Positions 18,308 through 27,701 of a stretch of DNA of 64,000 nt are shown here, piece by piece. Each line of letters opens with the position of its first letter. Within the stretch, counting starts at the first letter, position 1. A program made the position numbers and the translations under genes. The notes beneath the pieces are model-generated. The model did not search any database and was not told the origin of the DNA. It saw only the letters and a list, made by a program, of their open reading frames with translations. Where the stretch lies: contig NZ_JDUI01000013.1 in the NCBI RefSeq assembly GCF_000771405.1, positions 1 through 64,000 on the forward strand, read 5' to 3'. Origin of the DNA: Bifidobacterium pullorum DSM 20433. Lineage in GTDB: Bacteria; Actinomycetota; Actinomycetes; Actinomycetales; Bifidobacteriaceae.

Positions 18308-19222
18308 TCACTGGCGCGGATCGCCGAACCAGTCGGAGTAGATCAGGGAGAAGTTGCGGTTGCCGTATGAGGAGCATGCGTCGCCTTCGCCGGAGCCGGC
18401 CTCCAGGGCGGCCCGATTCGGCTGGTAGGGCGTGTAGATGTACAGCAGTGCGGTCGCGTTGTTCTCGATGTAGACATCGCTGCCGCCGCAGGCCGGAACC
18501 GGGTTGTACTGCACATAGTTGAACCTGCCGGCGTGGTAGTTGTAGTCGTCGAAGTGGGCCAGATAGTAGCGGTAGCGGTGGGCGGCGCCGTAGACCTGAT
18601 TGAAGAATCCGGCGTAGGCGGGATCGCAGTTCGCGTCGTCGGGGCAGCTCAGTCCCATGGCGGCGCGGATCTGGAAGTCGGTGGGGTCCGCGGCCGTGAC
18701 CAGATGCTGCTCCTTCTGCAGCATCGTCAGCAGCACCTTCTGGCTGATGCCGCAGGCCCGGGCCGATTTGTCGATGATGGCGGACGCGCTCTCGCCGGTG
18801 GCGCCTTCGTAGACCTCGCACAATTCGTCGGCGGGCTGCGTTGCGGTGTCGAAGGCCATCGAGGCGAGCGCGCCGCCCTGCTGGTCGAGGAACGCCTGGA
18901 CCTCGGCCTGGCTCATGGCATCGGCGTTGAAGAACTGGCTGTCGGAGATGATGTTGCCCGGGTTGAACCCGTAGCGCTGCGCGGTCTCATCCTGCGCGGC
19001 GGTGGCGGCCGACACCTCCGCGCGCCACCGGATGAACATCGTGAGCCCGGCAACCACCCCGATGATGCAGATCAGAGTCACCAGAGGCACGGCGATCATG
19101 GTCAGCCGTTGCCTGAACCTCGCGCGTTTCCATGCGCGCAGCCACGTACGGGTGAGCGTGCGGCGCTTGGTTCGTCGAGCTGACGTCTTGGAACGTGTGC
19201 GGGAGGGTTTGCGTGTGGTCAT
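18308..19222 (-). CDS. Membrane-anchored secreted protein, possible muralytic (hemagglutinin-annotated) family
   Basis: A 304-residue protein: a very basic N terminus (Arg/Lys/Thr, 1-38), one membrane segment (about 42-65, LTMIAVPLVTLICIIGVVAGL), then an extracellular domain. The segment beginning NIISDSQFFNADAMSQAEVQ and the later LLTMLQKEQHLVTA belong to a family of actinobacterial secreted proteins often labelled 'hemagglutinin'. The LQKEQ glutamate and the alpha-helical layout resemble goose-lysozyme or lytic transglycosylase folds, so a peptidoglycan-cleaving role is plausible but not shown. Four or more cysteines suggest disulphides. It lies upstream of the DUF5067 gene in the same direction, so the two may form an envelope operon. 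Confidence 0.75.
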   Translation of the reverse strand: MTTRKPSRTRSKTSARRTKRRTLTRTWLRAWKRARFRQRLTMIAVPLVTLICIIGVVAGLTMFIRWRAEVSAATAAQDETAQRYGFNPGNIISDSQFFNADAMSQAEVQAFLDQQGGALASMAFDTATQPADELCEVYEGATGESASAIIDKSARACGISQKVLLTMLQKEQHLVTAADPTDFQIRAAMGLSCPDDANCDPAYAGFFNQVYGAAHRYRYYLAHFDDYNYHAGRFNYVQYNPVPACGGSDVYIENNATALLYIYTPYQPNRAALEAGSGEGDACSSYGNRNFSLIYSDWFGDPRQ

Positions 19223-19239
19223 CGTGCTCCAGGACGGTA

Positions 19240-19371
19240 TTCAGTAGGGGAATTTGGCGTTCAGTTGGGAACCGTGGACGGTCAAGGCGCGTCGAATCGC
19301 ATGGTATCGGAGACATGTCATGTCTATGATCGGAGCAGGTTTCCAACTGAACATGAACATCCCCTACTGAA
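19240..19371. repeat. 132-bp element with 32-bp terminal inverted repeats
   Basis: The left end (19240-19271) and right end (19340-19371) are inverted copies matching at 26 of 32 positions. They share the blocks TTCAGTAGGGGA and GTTCAGTTGG. The 68 bases between them have no reading frame and include an ACATGTCATGT dyad. The right end supplies the stop codon and last two codons of hrpA. No target-site duplication is visible. The architecture fits a small MITE-like element; a long-loop bidirectional terminator is the alternative. Confidence 0.65.
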
Positions 19372-22300
19372 GCGCCTTGCGGATACGTTGCAGGCTCACG
19401 GGGCCGGCGGTGCCGAGCTCCTGCGCCCAGAGCGAGACGTAGAACTCCTCGAGCATCCAACGGGCGGTGTCCGCCTGCTTGGTCAGTGATTCGTGCCGGG
19501 GCCCGGCCGGTTCGGCCTTGGCGCGGGCCGTCGCCGCGTCCACGAGCTGCCGGGCTTCGTCGGCCTCCCACGCCCAGCGCACATCACGGTTCTTATCGGC
19601 TTTGGCCTTGTTCAGGCGCAGCATGTCGGCCTGCAGATATGCGGCCAGGCGCGGCAGCGACGCCGGGGGCGTGGCGCCGATGAAACCTGGGTATACCAGC
19701 GTGGCGATATGTTCCCGGATCGACTGCAGCACCGAGAGCATCGGCAGATCGGCCGGTCCGGAGACCGCCTTATCGATCTCGGCGTAGCGTTTGAGCATCG
19801 TGATCACGTCATGGGCCACCGCATACACCGTGTCCTCGAACACCTGGGACACCTCCGCCACGGCTTCCGCCAGCGCGGCATCGTCCGGCAGCTGGTCGAT
19901 ATGCGGCAGCAGGCGTTTGACCGCAGCCAACTGCAGATCCTCGACCAGATCCTTGGTGGATTTGTATGGCGCGGAGGCCAGCATCAGGGCCTCCGCGCCC
20001 AGCCAACGCGAGGAGACCCGTTCGGAGGGCATCCGGAGGGCGTCCAACGCGCCGCGCCACAGCATGGTCTCACGTGATTCGGTGGTCGCCCCGGCCTTCT
20101 GCAACAGGTTCGCCCGTTCGACCAGCTTGCCTTGGTCGCCGGCCGCTTCCGCCCTGCGCCGCACCATCTGACGGGCCGAGGCCTCGGCCTCCTGCGCGAA
20201 CCGGCGCTGCAAGGCCACCAGGTCCTTGCCGGTGCCCAGCACCTTGACCCCTCCGCGATGGCGGCGCGGGCCGCGCGGGGTTCTGACCGGGGGCAGCGGC
20301 TGCTCCACGGCGTACGTCATCCGCAGATACGGGGTGAGTTTGTTCCAGAGTTCCGTCCCCAGCACTTCGGGATGGATCTGCGCGCCGACCGTGTGGATGG
20401 CCGCCTGGGTGAACACATGCGCGAAATCCGGCCAGGCCGCGCCCTGGGTACCGGAGACGACCTCCACCGGCGCATCCTCGGGCGGCAGATTCGGCTTCTG
20501 CCGGTCACCCGAACCAGGCAGGTCCGGGTAGTGATCGTCGATCCACAGGCGAATCTTGCGCGCCGTATACGGCGCGGGCACGAACTGCACGCGCAGCGCC
20601 TTCGGCAGCGCCTTGATCAGCCCCACGATCAGCTCGTCCAGCAGGCCGGGCACGCTCCAGGTGAACTGCTCGGGCGTCAGACGCGAGAGCGCCTTCAACG
20701 GGATGTGCACGGTCACGCCATCATCCTGCGCCTGCGGGTCGTACACGTAGCTCAGTCTCAGGTCGATCGGCATGCCATCGGTGCCGAGCGTATGCCACTG
20801 GTCCGGGTAGTCGGCCAGACTCACCGACTCCGTGTCGGCCAGACGCTCCACCTTCTCCGGGTCGAAGTCCAGGAGGTGCGGGTCGTCGTCATACGCGGTC
20901 TTCCACCACTTGCCCAGATCGGCCACCGACGTCACATCGTTGGGGATACGCGCGTTATAGAAGTCGAACAGGTCCTCGTCGCTCACCGTGCCGGCCAGCT
21001 GACGCGTACGGCTCGCATCCTCCGCGGCCTCCTCAAGCACCTCCAGATTGCGCTGCACGAACGCATCATGCTGGAACCGCTGCTGGATGTCGCCCTCGAC
21101 CAGGCCCTGTCGGATCAGGAAGTCGCGCGCCTCGGGCGGATTGATCCGTCCCCACTGCACGGTGCGGTCCTGCACGATCGGCAGGCCGTACAGCAGCACC
21201 TTCGCGCTGGCCACAGCCGAACCGCGCGAGCCGGACCAGTGCGGCTCCGCGTAGGTGGTGCGGGTCAGGCTGCCCGCCAACGGCTCGGCCCACGCCGGAT
21301 CGATCGAGGCCGAATACCGCGCCCACAGGCGGCTGGTCTCCACCAGTTCGGTGCTCATGACCCACGGCGGCGTGGACTTGGCCACGCTGGAGGCGGGGAA
21401 CAGCGCGAACCGCGTGCCGCGCGCGCCCTGATAGTCGTTCTTCGCCATCTTCTGGGCGCGCTTCATCGCCCGCGCCTTCGCCGCGCCCTTGAGGCCGGCG
21501 AAATCCGAGGCCTTCGGTTCGCGCAGCACCTGCATGCCCATCATCGAGAGCAGGCCGGCCAGCATGGAGGTGTGGATGCCCTGCGCGTCCCAGGAGCAGC
21601 ACAATGCGTGCGCCGCCTGCTGGTTGATCGGCAGCTGGCGGATTTTGAGGTCCGGGCGGGAGATCGGAATCGGCTCGCCCACCTTGAATTTGAACTCGCG
21701 ACACATCTCGGTCAGCTGCGTGACCAGATCCTTCCACTGGCGCATGCGCAGCCAGCTGAAATACTCGGTTTTGCAGATGCGGCGCAACGCCGAGTTGCTG
21801 GGATTGCCGTCCGCCTGGAACACGCGGTCCCAGATGTTCAGCGCGGTCAGGAAGTCGCTGGACGGGTCGGCGTAGCGGTTGTGGATGCGGTCGGCCTCCT
21901 CGCGGTTCTCCTCGGGGCGTTCGCGGGGGTCCTGCAGGCTCAGGAACGCCACCACCACCAGCACCGCGGCCAACGTGTTCGGCGTGGTCGAGCGCGCCGC
22001 CTCAATCACCATGCGCCCCAGGCGCACGTCGATCGGGATGCGGGCCAGCTGCCTGCCGATATGGGTCAGCGTCACGCCGCCCTGACGGCGCGCGATCGCC
22101 TTGAGTTCCACCAGCTCGTTGAAACCGTCGGAGACGGCCTTCATATCCGGCGGGTCGATGAATCCGAACGTGGTCACGTCCTCGGCGGTGCGGGCCACGC
22201 CTACGCTGAGCATGTGCAGCACCACCGCGCCCAGCGAGGTACGCAGGATCTCCGGCTCGGTGAACCGCGGCCGCGTCTCGTAGTCCTCGCGGCTGTACAG

Positions 22301-23500
22301 GCGGATGGCGATGCCGTCGGCCACACGGCCGCATCGGCCGGAACGCTGGTCGGCGCTCGCCTGGCTGATCGGCTCGATCGGCAGCCGCTGCACCTTGGCG
22401 GTTTTCGAATACCGGGAGATGCGGGCCGTGCCCGGGTCGACCACGTAGCGGATGCCCGGCACCGTCAGCGAGGTCTCTGCCACGTTCGTGGCGATGATGA
22501 TGCGCTGATGCGTGTGCGCCTCGAACACCCGATGCTGCTCCTTGGCGGACAGGCGCGCGAACAGCGGCACGATCTCGATGGCGTCCGGCCTGCGCATGTC
22601 GGAGGCTCGCGGGCCGTAATGGTGGCGCAACGCGGCCTCGAACTCGTGGATGTCGCGTTCGCCGGAGGCGAAGACCAGGATGTCGCGCGGGCCGGTCACA
22701 TGGCTGGAGTGGATCACCAGCTCGGCGCAGGCGCGGGCCACGGCGGTCGGCATGTCGATCGGGGTGTCGCGCTCGCGGCCGCGGCCCTCACGTTCGGAGG
22801 GGCTCGGTGCGGCCGAGAGCTCCGCGTATGCCTGCTCTCCGGGCATCGCGCCGGTTTCGAACCCGGGCACGGAACGCATCAGCGCGGGGGCGGTGCCCAG
22901 CGGCTCGTAGACGATCTGCACCGGATAGGTGCGTCCGGACACCTCGATGACCGGCACCGGCGCGTGCAGGGCGCGTTCGAAATGCTCCTGGAACTTGACC
23001 GAATCGATGGTGGCGGAGGTGATGACGAGTTTCAGGTCGCGGCGCCGGGGGAGCAGCGCCGTCAGATAGCCGAGCAGGAAGTCGATGTTGAGGCTGCGTT
23101 CGTGCGCCTCGTCGATGATGATCGTGTCGTAGCGGCTCAGCTGCGGATCGCGTTGGATCTGCGCGAGCAGGATGCCGTCGGTGACCACGCGCAGACGGGT
23201 GTTCGGGGAGCTTTCGTCGGTGAAGCGCACCTGGTAGCCGACCTCGTCGCCGAGCCTGACGTCCATCTCCGCGGCGATGCGTTCGGCGACGGTGCGTGCG
23301 GCCAAGCGGCGGGGCTGCGTGTGCACGATCTGGTGGCCGTGCGAACCGCGGCCGAGTTCGAGCAGGATCTTCGGCAGCTGCGTGGTCTTGCCGGAACCCG
23401 TCTGTCCGGAGACGATGACGACCTGCGAGGTGCGCACCGCCTGCGCGATCTGGTCCCTGGCCGCGCTGACCGGCAGCTCCTTCGGATACTCGAACCTCAT
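19364..23500 (-). CDS. hrpA: ATP-dependent RNA helicase HrpA
   Basis: DEAH-box helicase of 1378 residues, the full length of the bacterial HrpA family. Walker A is GQTGSGKT (32-39), motif II is DEAH (130-133), and motif VI appears as QRSGRCGR. These are followed by the helicase-associated and OB domains and the long C-terminal DUF3418 region ending AGPVSLQRIRKALQ. HrpA acts in mRNA processing and rescue of stalled ribosomes. I chose the ATG at 23500, which has GAGGA 9 bases upstream; an ATG at 23509 sits directly on that site. The stop codon lies within the inverted repeat of a 132-bp element, so the last residues may be element-derived. Confidence 0.96.
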   Translation of the reverse strand: MRFEYPKELPVSAARDQIAQAVRTSQVVIVSGQTGSGKTTQLPKILLELGRGSHGHQIVHTQPRRLAARTVAERIAAEMDVRLGDEVGYQVRFTDESSPNTRLRVVTDGILLAQIQRDPQLSRYDTIIIDEAHERSLNIDFLLGYLTALLPRRRDLKLVITSATIDSVKFQEHFERALHAPVPVIEVSGRTYPVQIVYEPLGTAPALMRSVPGFETGAMPGEQAYAELSAAPSPSEREGRGRERDTPIDMPTAVARACAELVIHSSHVTGPRDILVFASGERDIHEFEAALRHHYGPRASDMRRPDAIEIVPLFARLSAKEQHRVFEAHTHQRIIIATNVAETSLTVPGIRYVVDPGTARISRYSKTAKVQRLPIEPISQASADQRSGRCGRVADGIAIRLYSREDYETRPRFTEPEILRTSLGAVVLHMLSVGVARTAEDVTTFGFIDPPDMKAVSDGFNELVELKAIARRQGGVTLTHIGRQLARIPIDVRLGRMVIEAARSTTPNTLAAVLVVVAFLSLQDPRERPEENREEADRIHNRYADPSSDFLTALNIWDRVFQADGNPSNSALRRICKTEYFSWLRMRQWKDLVTQLTEMCREFKFKVGEPIPISRPDLKIRQLPINQQAAHALCCSWDAQGIHTSMLAGLLSMMGMQVLREPKASDFAGLKGAAKARAMKRAQKMAKNDYQGARGTRFALFPASSVAKSTPPWVMSTELVETSRLWARYSASIDPAWAEPLAGSLTRTTYAEPHWSGSRGSAVASAKVLLYGLPIVQDRTVQWGRINPPEARDFLIRQGLVEGDIQQRFQHDAFVQRNLEVLEEAAEDASRTRQLAGTVSDEDLFDFYNARIPNDVTSVADLGKWWKTAYDDDPHLLDFDPEKVERLADTESVSLADYPDQWHTLGTDGMPIDLRLSYVYDPQAQDDGVTVHIPLKALSRLTPEQFTWSVPGLLDELIVGLIKALPKALRVQFVPAPYTARKIRLWIDDHYPDLPGSGDRQKPNLPPEDAPVEVVSGTQGAAWPDFAHVFTQAAIHTVGAQIHPEVLGTELWNKLTPYLRMTYAVEQPLPPVRTPRGPRRHRGGVKVLGTGKDLVALQRRFAQEAEASARQMVRRRAEAAGDQGKLVERANLLQKAGATTESRETMLWRGALDALRMPSERVSSRWLGAEALMLASAPYKSTKDLVEDLQLAAVKRLLPHIDQLPDDAALAEAVAEVSQVFEDTVYAVAHDVITMLKRYAEIDKAVSGPADLPMLSVLQSIREHIATLVYPGFIGATPPASLPRLAAYLQADMLRLNKAKADKNRDVRWAWEADEARQLVDAATARAKAEPAGPRHESLTKQADTARWMLEEFYVSLWAQELGTAGPVSLQRIRKALQ

Positions 23501-23561
23501 AAACCCCATTCCTCGTGTCGCCTATTACCTCGTGCCGGATTCTCGCCGCCGGCGGCCGGCC

Positions 23562-24215
23562 TCATCCTTCCCGCAGAATCTCAATGATACGGAAGCCCTT
23601 GGAGCTGGCGTATTTGCTCACCGCGAACCCGTTGCCCAACGCTTCGGCCAGCCACGGAATCAGCGAATCGGCCCCCAGATTCCGCTGCACCACCAGATAC
23701 GCGGCGCCGCCGGCGTTGAGCCGTGGCAGCCAAGCCATCAGTAGCGTGTGCAGCGCCTCCTTACCGATGCGGATCGGCGGGTTCGACCAGATTACGTTGA
23801 ACTTCGGCTCGGCCGGCATCGGTTCGGCGCCGGACACATGCTGTTCGGCCAGAGGCGCGCCCTGTTCGTCGGTCTGCGCGATGCGGATGCGGTCGCAGCC
23901 GTTGCGCTTCGCGTTGCCGGCCGTCAGCTCCAGCGCCCGCTCGTTCACGTCCACCGCCCACACGTCGGCTTCGGGCGATTCCATCGCCATCGCCAACGCC
24001 ACGGGGCCCCAACCGCAGCCCAGATCCAGGAACGTGCCGTGTTCCGGCAGTTCAGGCGCGTGGCGCAGCAGCACCGAGGTCCCCAGATCAAGCCGGGAGC
24101 CGGAGAACACCCCGTTCGAGGTCTCCACGTCGGCCTCGAATCCACGCAGCGTCACGTGCAGCGTACGGCGCACATCCTGCGAGGCGGGCGTTGCCGAGAA
24201 ATACTGTTCGCTCAT
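23562..24215 (-). CDS. RsmC-like class I SAM-dependent methyltransferase
   Basis: A 217-residue methyltransferase. The SAM-binding motif I is DLGCGWG (64-70), the acidic end of strand 2 is AVDVNERAL (87-95), and the catalytic-type motif SNPPIR (144-149) marks the N2-guanine RsmC/RlmG/MTS family. It probably methylates a guanine of rRNA (16S G1207 in the RsmC case). It is about the size of the single-domain actinobacterial versions, lacking the N-terminal duplicated domain of E. coli RsmC. The ATG at 24215 is preferred because GAGGA lies 8 bases upstream. hrpA follows after 61 bases on the same strand, so the two may be co-transcribed. Confidence 0.9.
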   Translation of the reverse strand: MSEQYFSATPASQDVRRTLHVTLRGFEADVETSNGVFSGSRLDLGTSVLLRHAPELPEHGTFLDLGCGWGPVALAMAMESPEADVWAVDVNERALELTAGNAKRNGCDRIRIAQTDEQGAPLAEQHVSGAEPMPAEPKFNVIWSNPPIRIGKEALHTLLMAWLPRLNAGGAAYLVVQRNLGADSLIPWLAEALGNGFAVSKYASSKGFRIIEILREG

Positions 24216-24508
24216 GGTGCTCATCCTCATCTGATTGGCTCATGCGGTGGATGCAGGCCGTCTTCCGGAGGCCCCATCTCGTCGCGTTTGTCCACACGAT
24301 TGTACGCCGCACCCCTTCCGCGTGCGTTCCCGGTAGGCGGGTGCGTGAGGTGTACGTACTGCGGCGGTGTATCAAGGAGCCGATGCCGGGATAGTCGGTC
24401 ATAGGGCGGGTGGCGGACGCGGGAGCTGGGGTGCGCCGGGCGTTGTCGGTGTGGTTACGGATAATGAGACGTTGATTTGGACCATGGTTCGAAGACGATA
24501 GGTGGAAT
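24216..24508. other. Divergent intergenic region before hflX
   Basis: Nearly 300 bases between the divergent methyltransferase and hflX starts. A GATAAT at 24460-24465 is a possible -10 for hflX, with no convincing -35 at the right spacing. No gene, RNA or repeat is visible. Confidence 0.3.
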
Positions 24509-26089
24509 TTGACAGAATACAACGAACTGACAGCCGGGAACGGGTCGGAACCCGTGACTTCCGACGCCGTGCCGGTGCAGGACGTCCGGACGTCGGGGAC
24601 CGGTGCGGAAACGACGCGCGGCGAACACTCCGACGAACGGCGTGACGTGCTGTCTGAACAGTCGGAGGTGCTGCTCGACGATACGCAGCGGGGCGCGGGG
24701 TTCGCCGCCGATTCCGACGAGCTGTGGGAGGAACGCGAGGGGCGCAACGCGCTGCGTCATGTCGTCGGCCTGGGCGAGATGCAGGACGTCACCGAGGTCG
24801 AATACCGCAAGGTGCGTCTGGAGCGCGTCGTGCTGGTCGGCGTCTGGTCGAGCGCGGTGACCACGCAGGCGCAGGCGGAGGAATCGTTGCGCGAGCTTGC
24901 GGCACTCGCCGAAACCGCGGGCGCCGAGGTCTGCGACGGTCTGCTGCAGCACCGCTACCGTCCCGACGCGGCCACATACGTCGGTTCCGGCAAGGCCAAG
25001 GAAATCGCGGGCATCGTGGCGCGAGAGGAGGCCGACACGATCATCGTGGACGACGATCTGCCGCCGAGCCAGCGTCGTGCGTTGGAGGACGCCACCAAGG
25101 TCAAGGTCGTGGACCGCACGGCCGTGATCCTCGACATCTTCGCGCAGCATGCCACCAGTCGGGAGGGCAAGGCGCAGGTGGAACTCGCCCAACTGCAGTA
25201 CATGCTGCCTCGACTGCGCGGCTGGGGCGCCTCGCTGTCGCGGCAGGCCGGCGGTCGCGCCGCAGGCGCCGACGGCGGCATCGGATCGCGTGGTCCGGGT
25301 GAGACGAAGATCGAGATGGACCGCCGCGTGATCCGCAACCGCATCGCCCGTCTGCGCAAGCAGATCGCCCAGATGGCGCCGGCCCGCGACGTCAAGCGTG
25401 GCGCTCGCCGCCGGTATGGACTGCCCACGGTGGCCGTGGTCGGGTACACGAACGCCGGCAAATCCTCTCTGACCAACCGGCTGACCGGTTCCGCCGAACT
25501 CGTCGAGAACGCGCTGTTCGCCACGCTGGACACGGCCGTGCGCCGGGCTCGGGCCAAGGACGGACGGCTGTACGCGTATGTTGACACGGTCGGATTCGTC
25601 CGCCGCCTGCCCACGCAGCTCATCGAGGCGTTCAAATCCACGTTGGAGGAGGTGGGCGAGGCCGATCTGATCCTCCACGTCGTCGACGGATCGCATCCCG
25701 ATCCGTTCTCGCAGATCGACGCGGTCAACGAGGTGCTTTCCGACATCGAGGGGGTGGGGAACATCCCCGTCGTCATCGCCTTCAACAAGGCCGACATGAT
25801 GGACGAGGCCGCGCGTGAGCGCATCGGGGCGCTCGCGCCCGAGGCCCATATCGTCTCCGCCGCCACGGGCGAGGGCGTCGATGCGCTGCGCGCCCAGGTC
25901 GAGTCGATGCTGCCGACGCCGAACGTGCATGTTTCGGCGTTGCTGCCGTACTCGTCGGGCTCGTTGATTTCGCGTGTGCGCGAATACGGCAGGATCGACG
26001 GCATCGAATACCGTGAGGATGGCATCATGCTCGAGGCCCAGGTCGACGGCGTGCTCGCCGCGCGCATCGTGGATGAGTCGATTGGCTGA
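24509..26089 (+). CDS. hflX: Ribosome-associated GTPase HflX
   Basis: GTPase of 526 residues that splits stalled or hibernating ribosomes. The N-terminal HflX domain shows YVGSGKAKEIAGIV and DDDLPPSQRRALE. A Gly-rich linker (GGRAAGADGGIGSRGPGETKIE) leads to the G domain: G1 GYTNAGKS (312-319), G3 DTVGF (359-363) and G4 NKAD (426-429). The first 100 residues are an acidic extension common in actinobacterial HflX. The start is a TTG with AGGTGG just upstream; no better start is in frame before the conserved region. It is a single gene with a hairpin soon after the stop. Confidence 0.95.
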   Translation: MTEYNELTAGNGSEPVTSDAVPVQDVRTSGTGAETTRGEHSDERRDVLSEQSEVLLDDTQRGAGFAADSDELWEEREGRNALRHVVGLGEMQDVTEVEYRKVRLERVVLVGVWSSAVTTQAQAEESLRELAALAETAGAEVCDGLLQHRYRPDAATYVGSGKAKEIAGIVAREEADTIIVDDDLPPSQRRALEDATKVKVVDRTAVILDIFAQHATSREGKAQVELAQLQYMLPRLRGWGASLSRQAGGRAAGADGGIGSRGPGETKIEMDRRVIRNRIARLRKQIAQMAPARDVKRGARRRYGLPTVAVVGYTNAGKSSLTNRLTGSAELVENALFATLDTAVRRARAKDGRLYAYVDTVGFVRRLPTQLIEAFKSTLEEVGEADLILHVVDGSHPDPFSQIDAVNEVLSDIEGVGNIPVVIAFNKADMMDEAARERIGALAPEAHIVSAATGEGVDALRAQVESMLPTPNVHVSALLPYSSGSLISRVREYGRIDGIEYREDGIMLEAQVDGVLAARIVDESIG

Positions 26090-27265
<1,176 letters not shown>

Positions 27266-27287
27266 TAGGCCGTCCGTCAGCCGTTGT

Positions 27288-27322
27288 GCAGGAAGCCCCG
27301 ACGATATGTCGGGGCTTCCTGC
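27288..27322 (+). terminator. Terminator of ldh
   Basis: A perfect 15-bp stem, GCAGGAAGCCCCGAC (27288-27302) with GTCGGGGCTTCCTGC (27308-27322) and loop GATAT, starts 22 bases after the ldh stop. There is no T tract after it. Confidence 0.8.
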
Positions 27323-27416
27323 GTTGGGACGGGCATGTGTCGGGACGAGGTTCGGGTTGTACGCCACCGGTCCCTGTTGCGCGGCGGTCCGTCCGCGAGG
27401 CCTGCGGCCTTGATGG

Positions 27417-27560
27417 GCGTGTTGTCGCGGGAGGGCGACAACTCGCCGTTGGGGTTCTGGTTTGGTGTGCGTGTTGTCGCGTGGTGGCGACAACTCGCCG
27501 TGGGGGTGCTGGCTTAGTGTGCGTGTTGTCGCGGGGTGGTGACGACTCGCTGTGGGAGCG
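27417..27560. repeat. Direct repeats of 52 bp, each with a GTTGTCGC hairpin
   Basis: Copies lie at 27417-27468 and 27469-27520 (45 of 52 identical), with a third partial, degenerate copy at 27521-27560. Each full copy contains GTTGTCGC-N6-GCGACAAC, an 8-bp hairpin; in the third copy the right arm has decayed to GTGACGAC. They fill most of the gap between the ldh terminator and the CDF exporter promoter. Frames that run through them have no ribosome sites and are not called as genes. Confidence 0.8.
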
Positions 27561-27585
27561 AAGCGCGTTTCGTCTCGCGGCCTGC

Positions 27586-27662
27586 TTATTGAGAATGAGA
27601 AGCATGTTGAATTGGCTGTATGTCAACGAAATTCATTATCGATAAATTGTGATTCTCAATAA
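27586..27662 (+). promoter_or_regulatory. Inverted pair of 11-bp sites around the CDF exporter promoter
   Basis: TTATTGAGAAT at 27586-27596 and its exact reverse complement ATTCTCAATAA at 27652-27662 flank a 55-base AT-rich stretch. This stretch is the only AT-rich part of the region and is the likely promoter, ending 39 bases before the exporter ATG. The TGAGAAT half-site recalls Fur/Zur-type boxes (TGAnAATnATTnTCA), but neither site is a complete box. A metal-responsive regulator is inferred from the neighbouring gene only. Confidence 0.5.
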
Positions 27663-27701
27663 AGTGGTCTACGGTGGTGGCAGATTGGAAAGGAGTTTTG
27701 A

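Noticed and set aside
20132-23587. An 1151-codon open frame on the plus strand opposite hrpA, and similar long antisense frames over dnaE, hisD, rsmH and murC.
   Set aside because: High G+C codon bias leaves long antisense frames open. The translations are Arg/His/Gly/Ala-rich without domain motifs, while the opposite strand encodes recognised proteins over the full length.
27417-27560. Considered as a CRISPR array or a small repeat protein gene.
   Set aside because: Units are contiguous without spacers, each is a hairpin, and no ribosome site precedes any frame across them.
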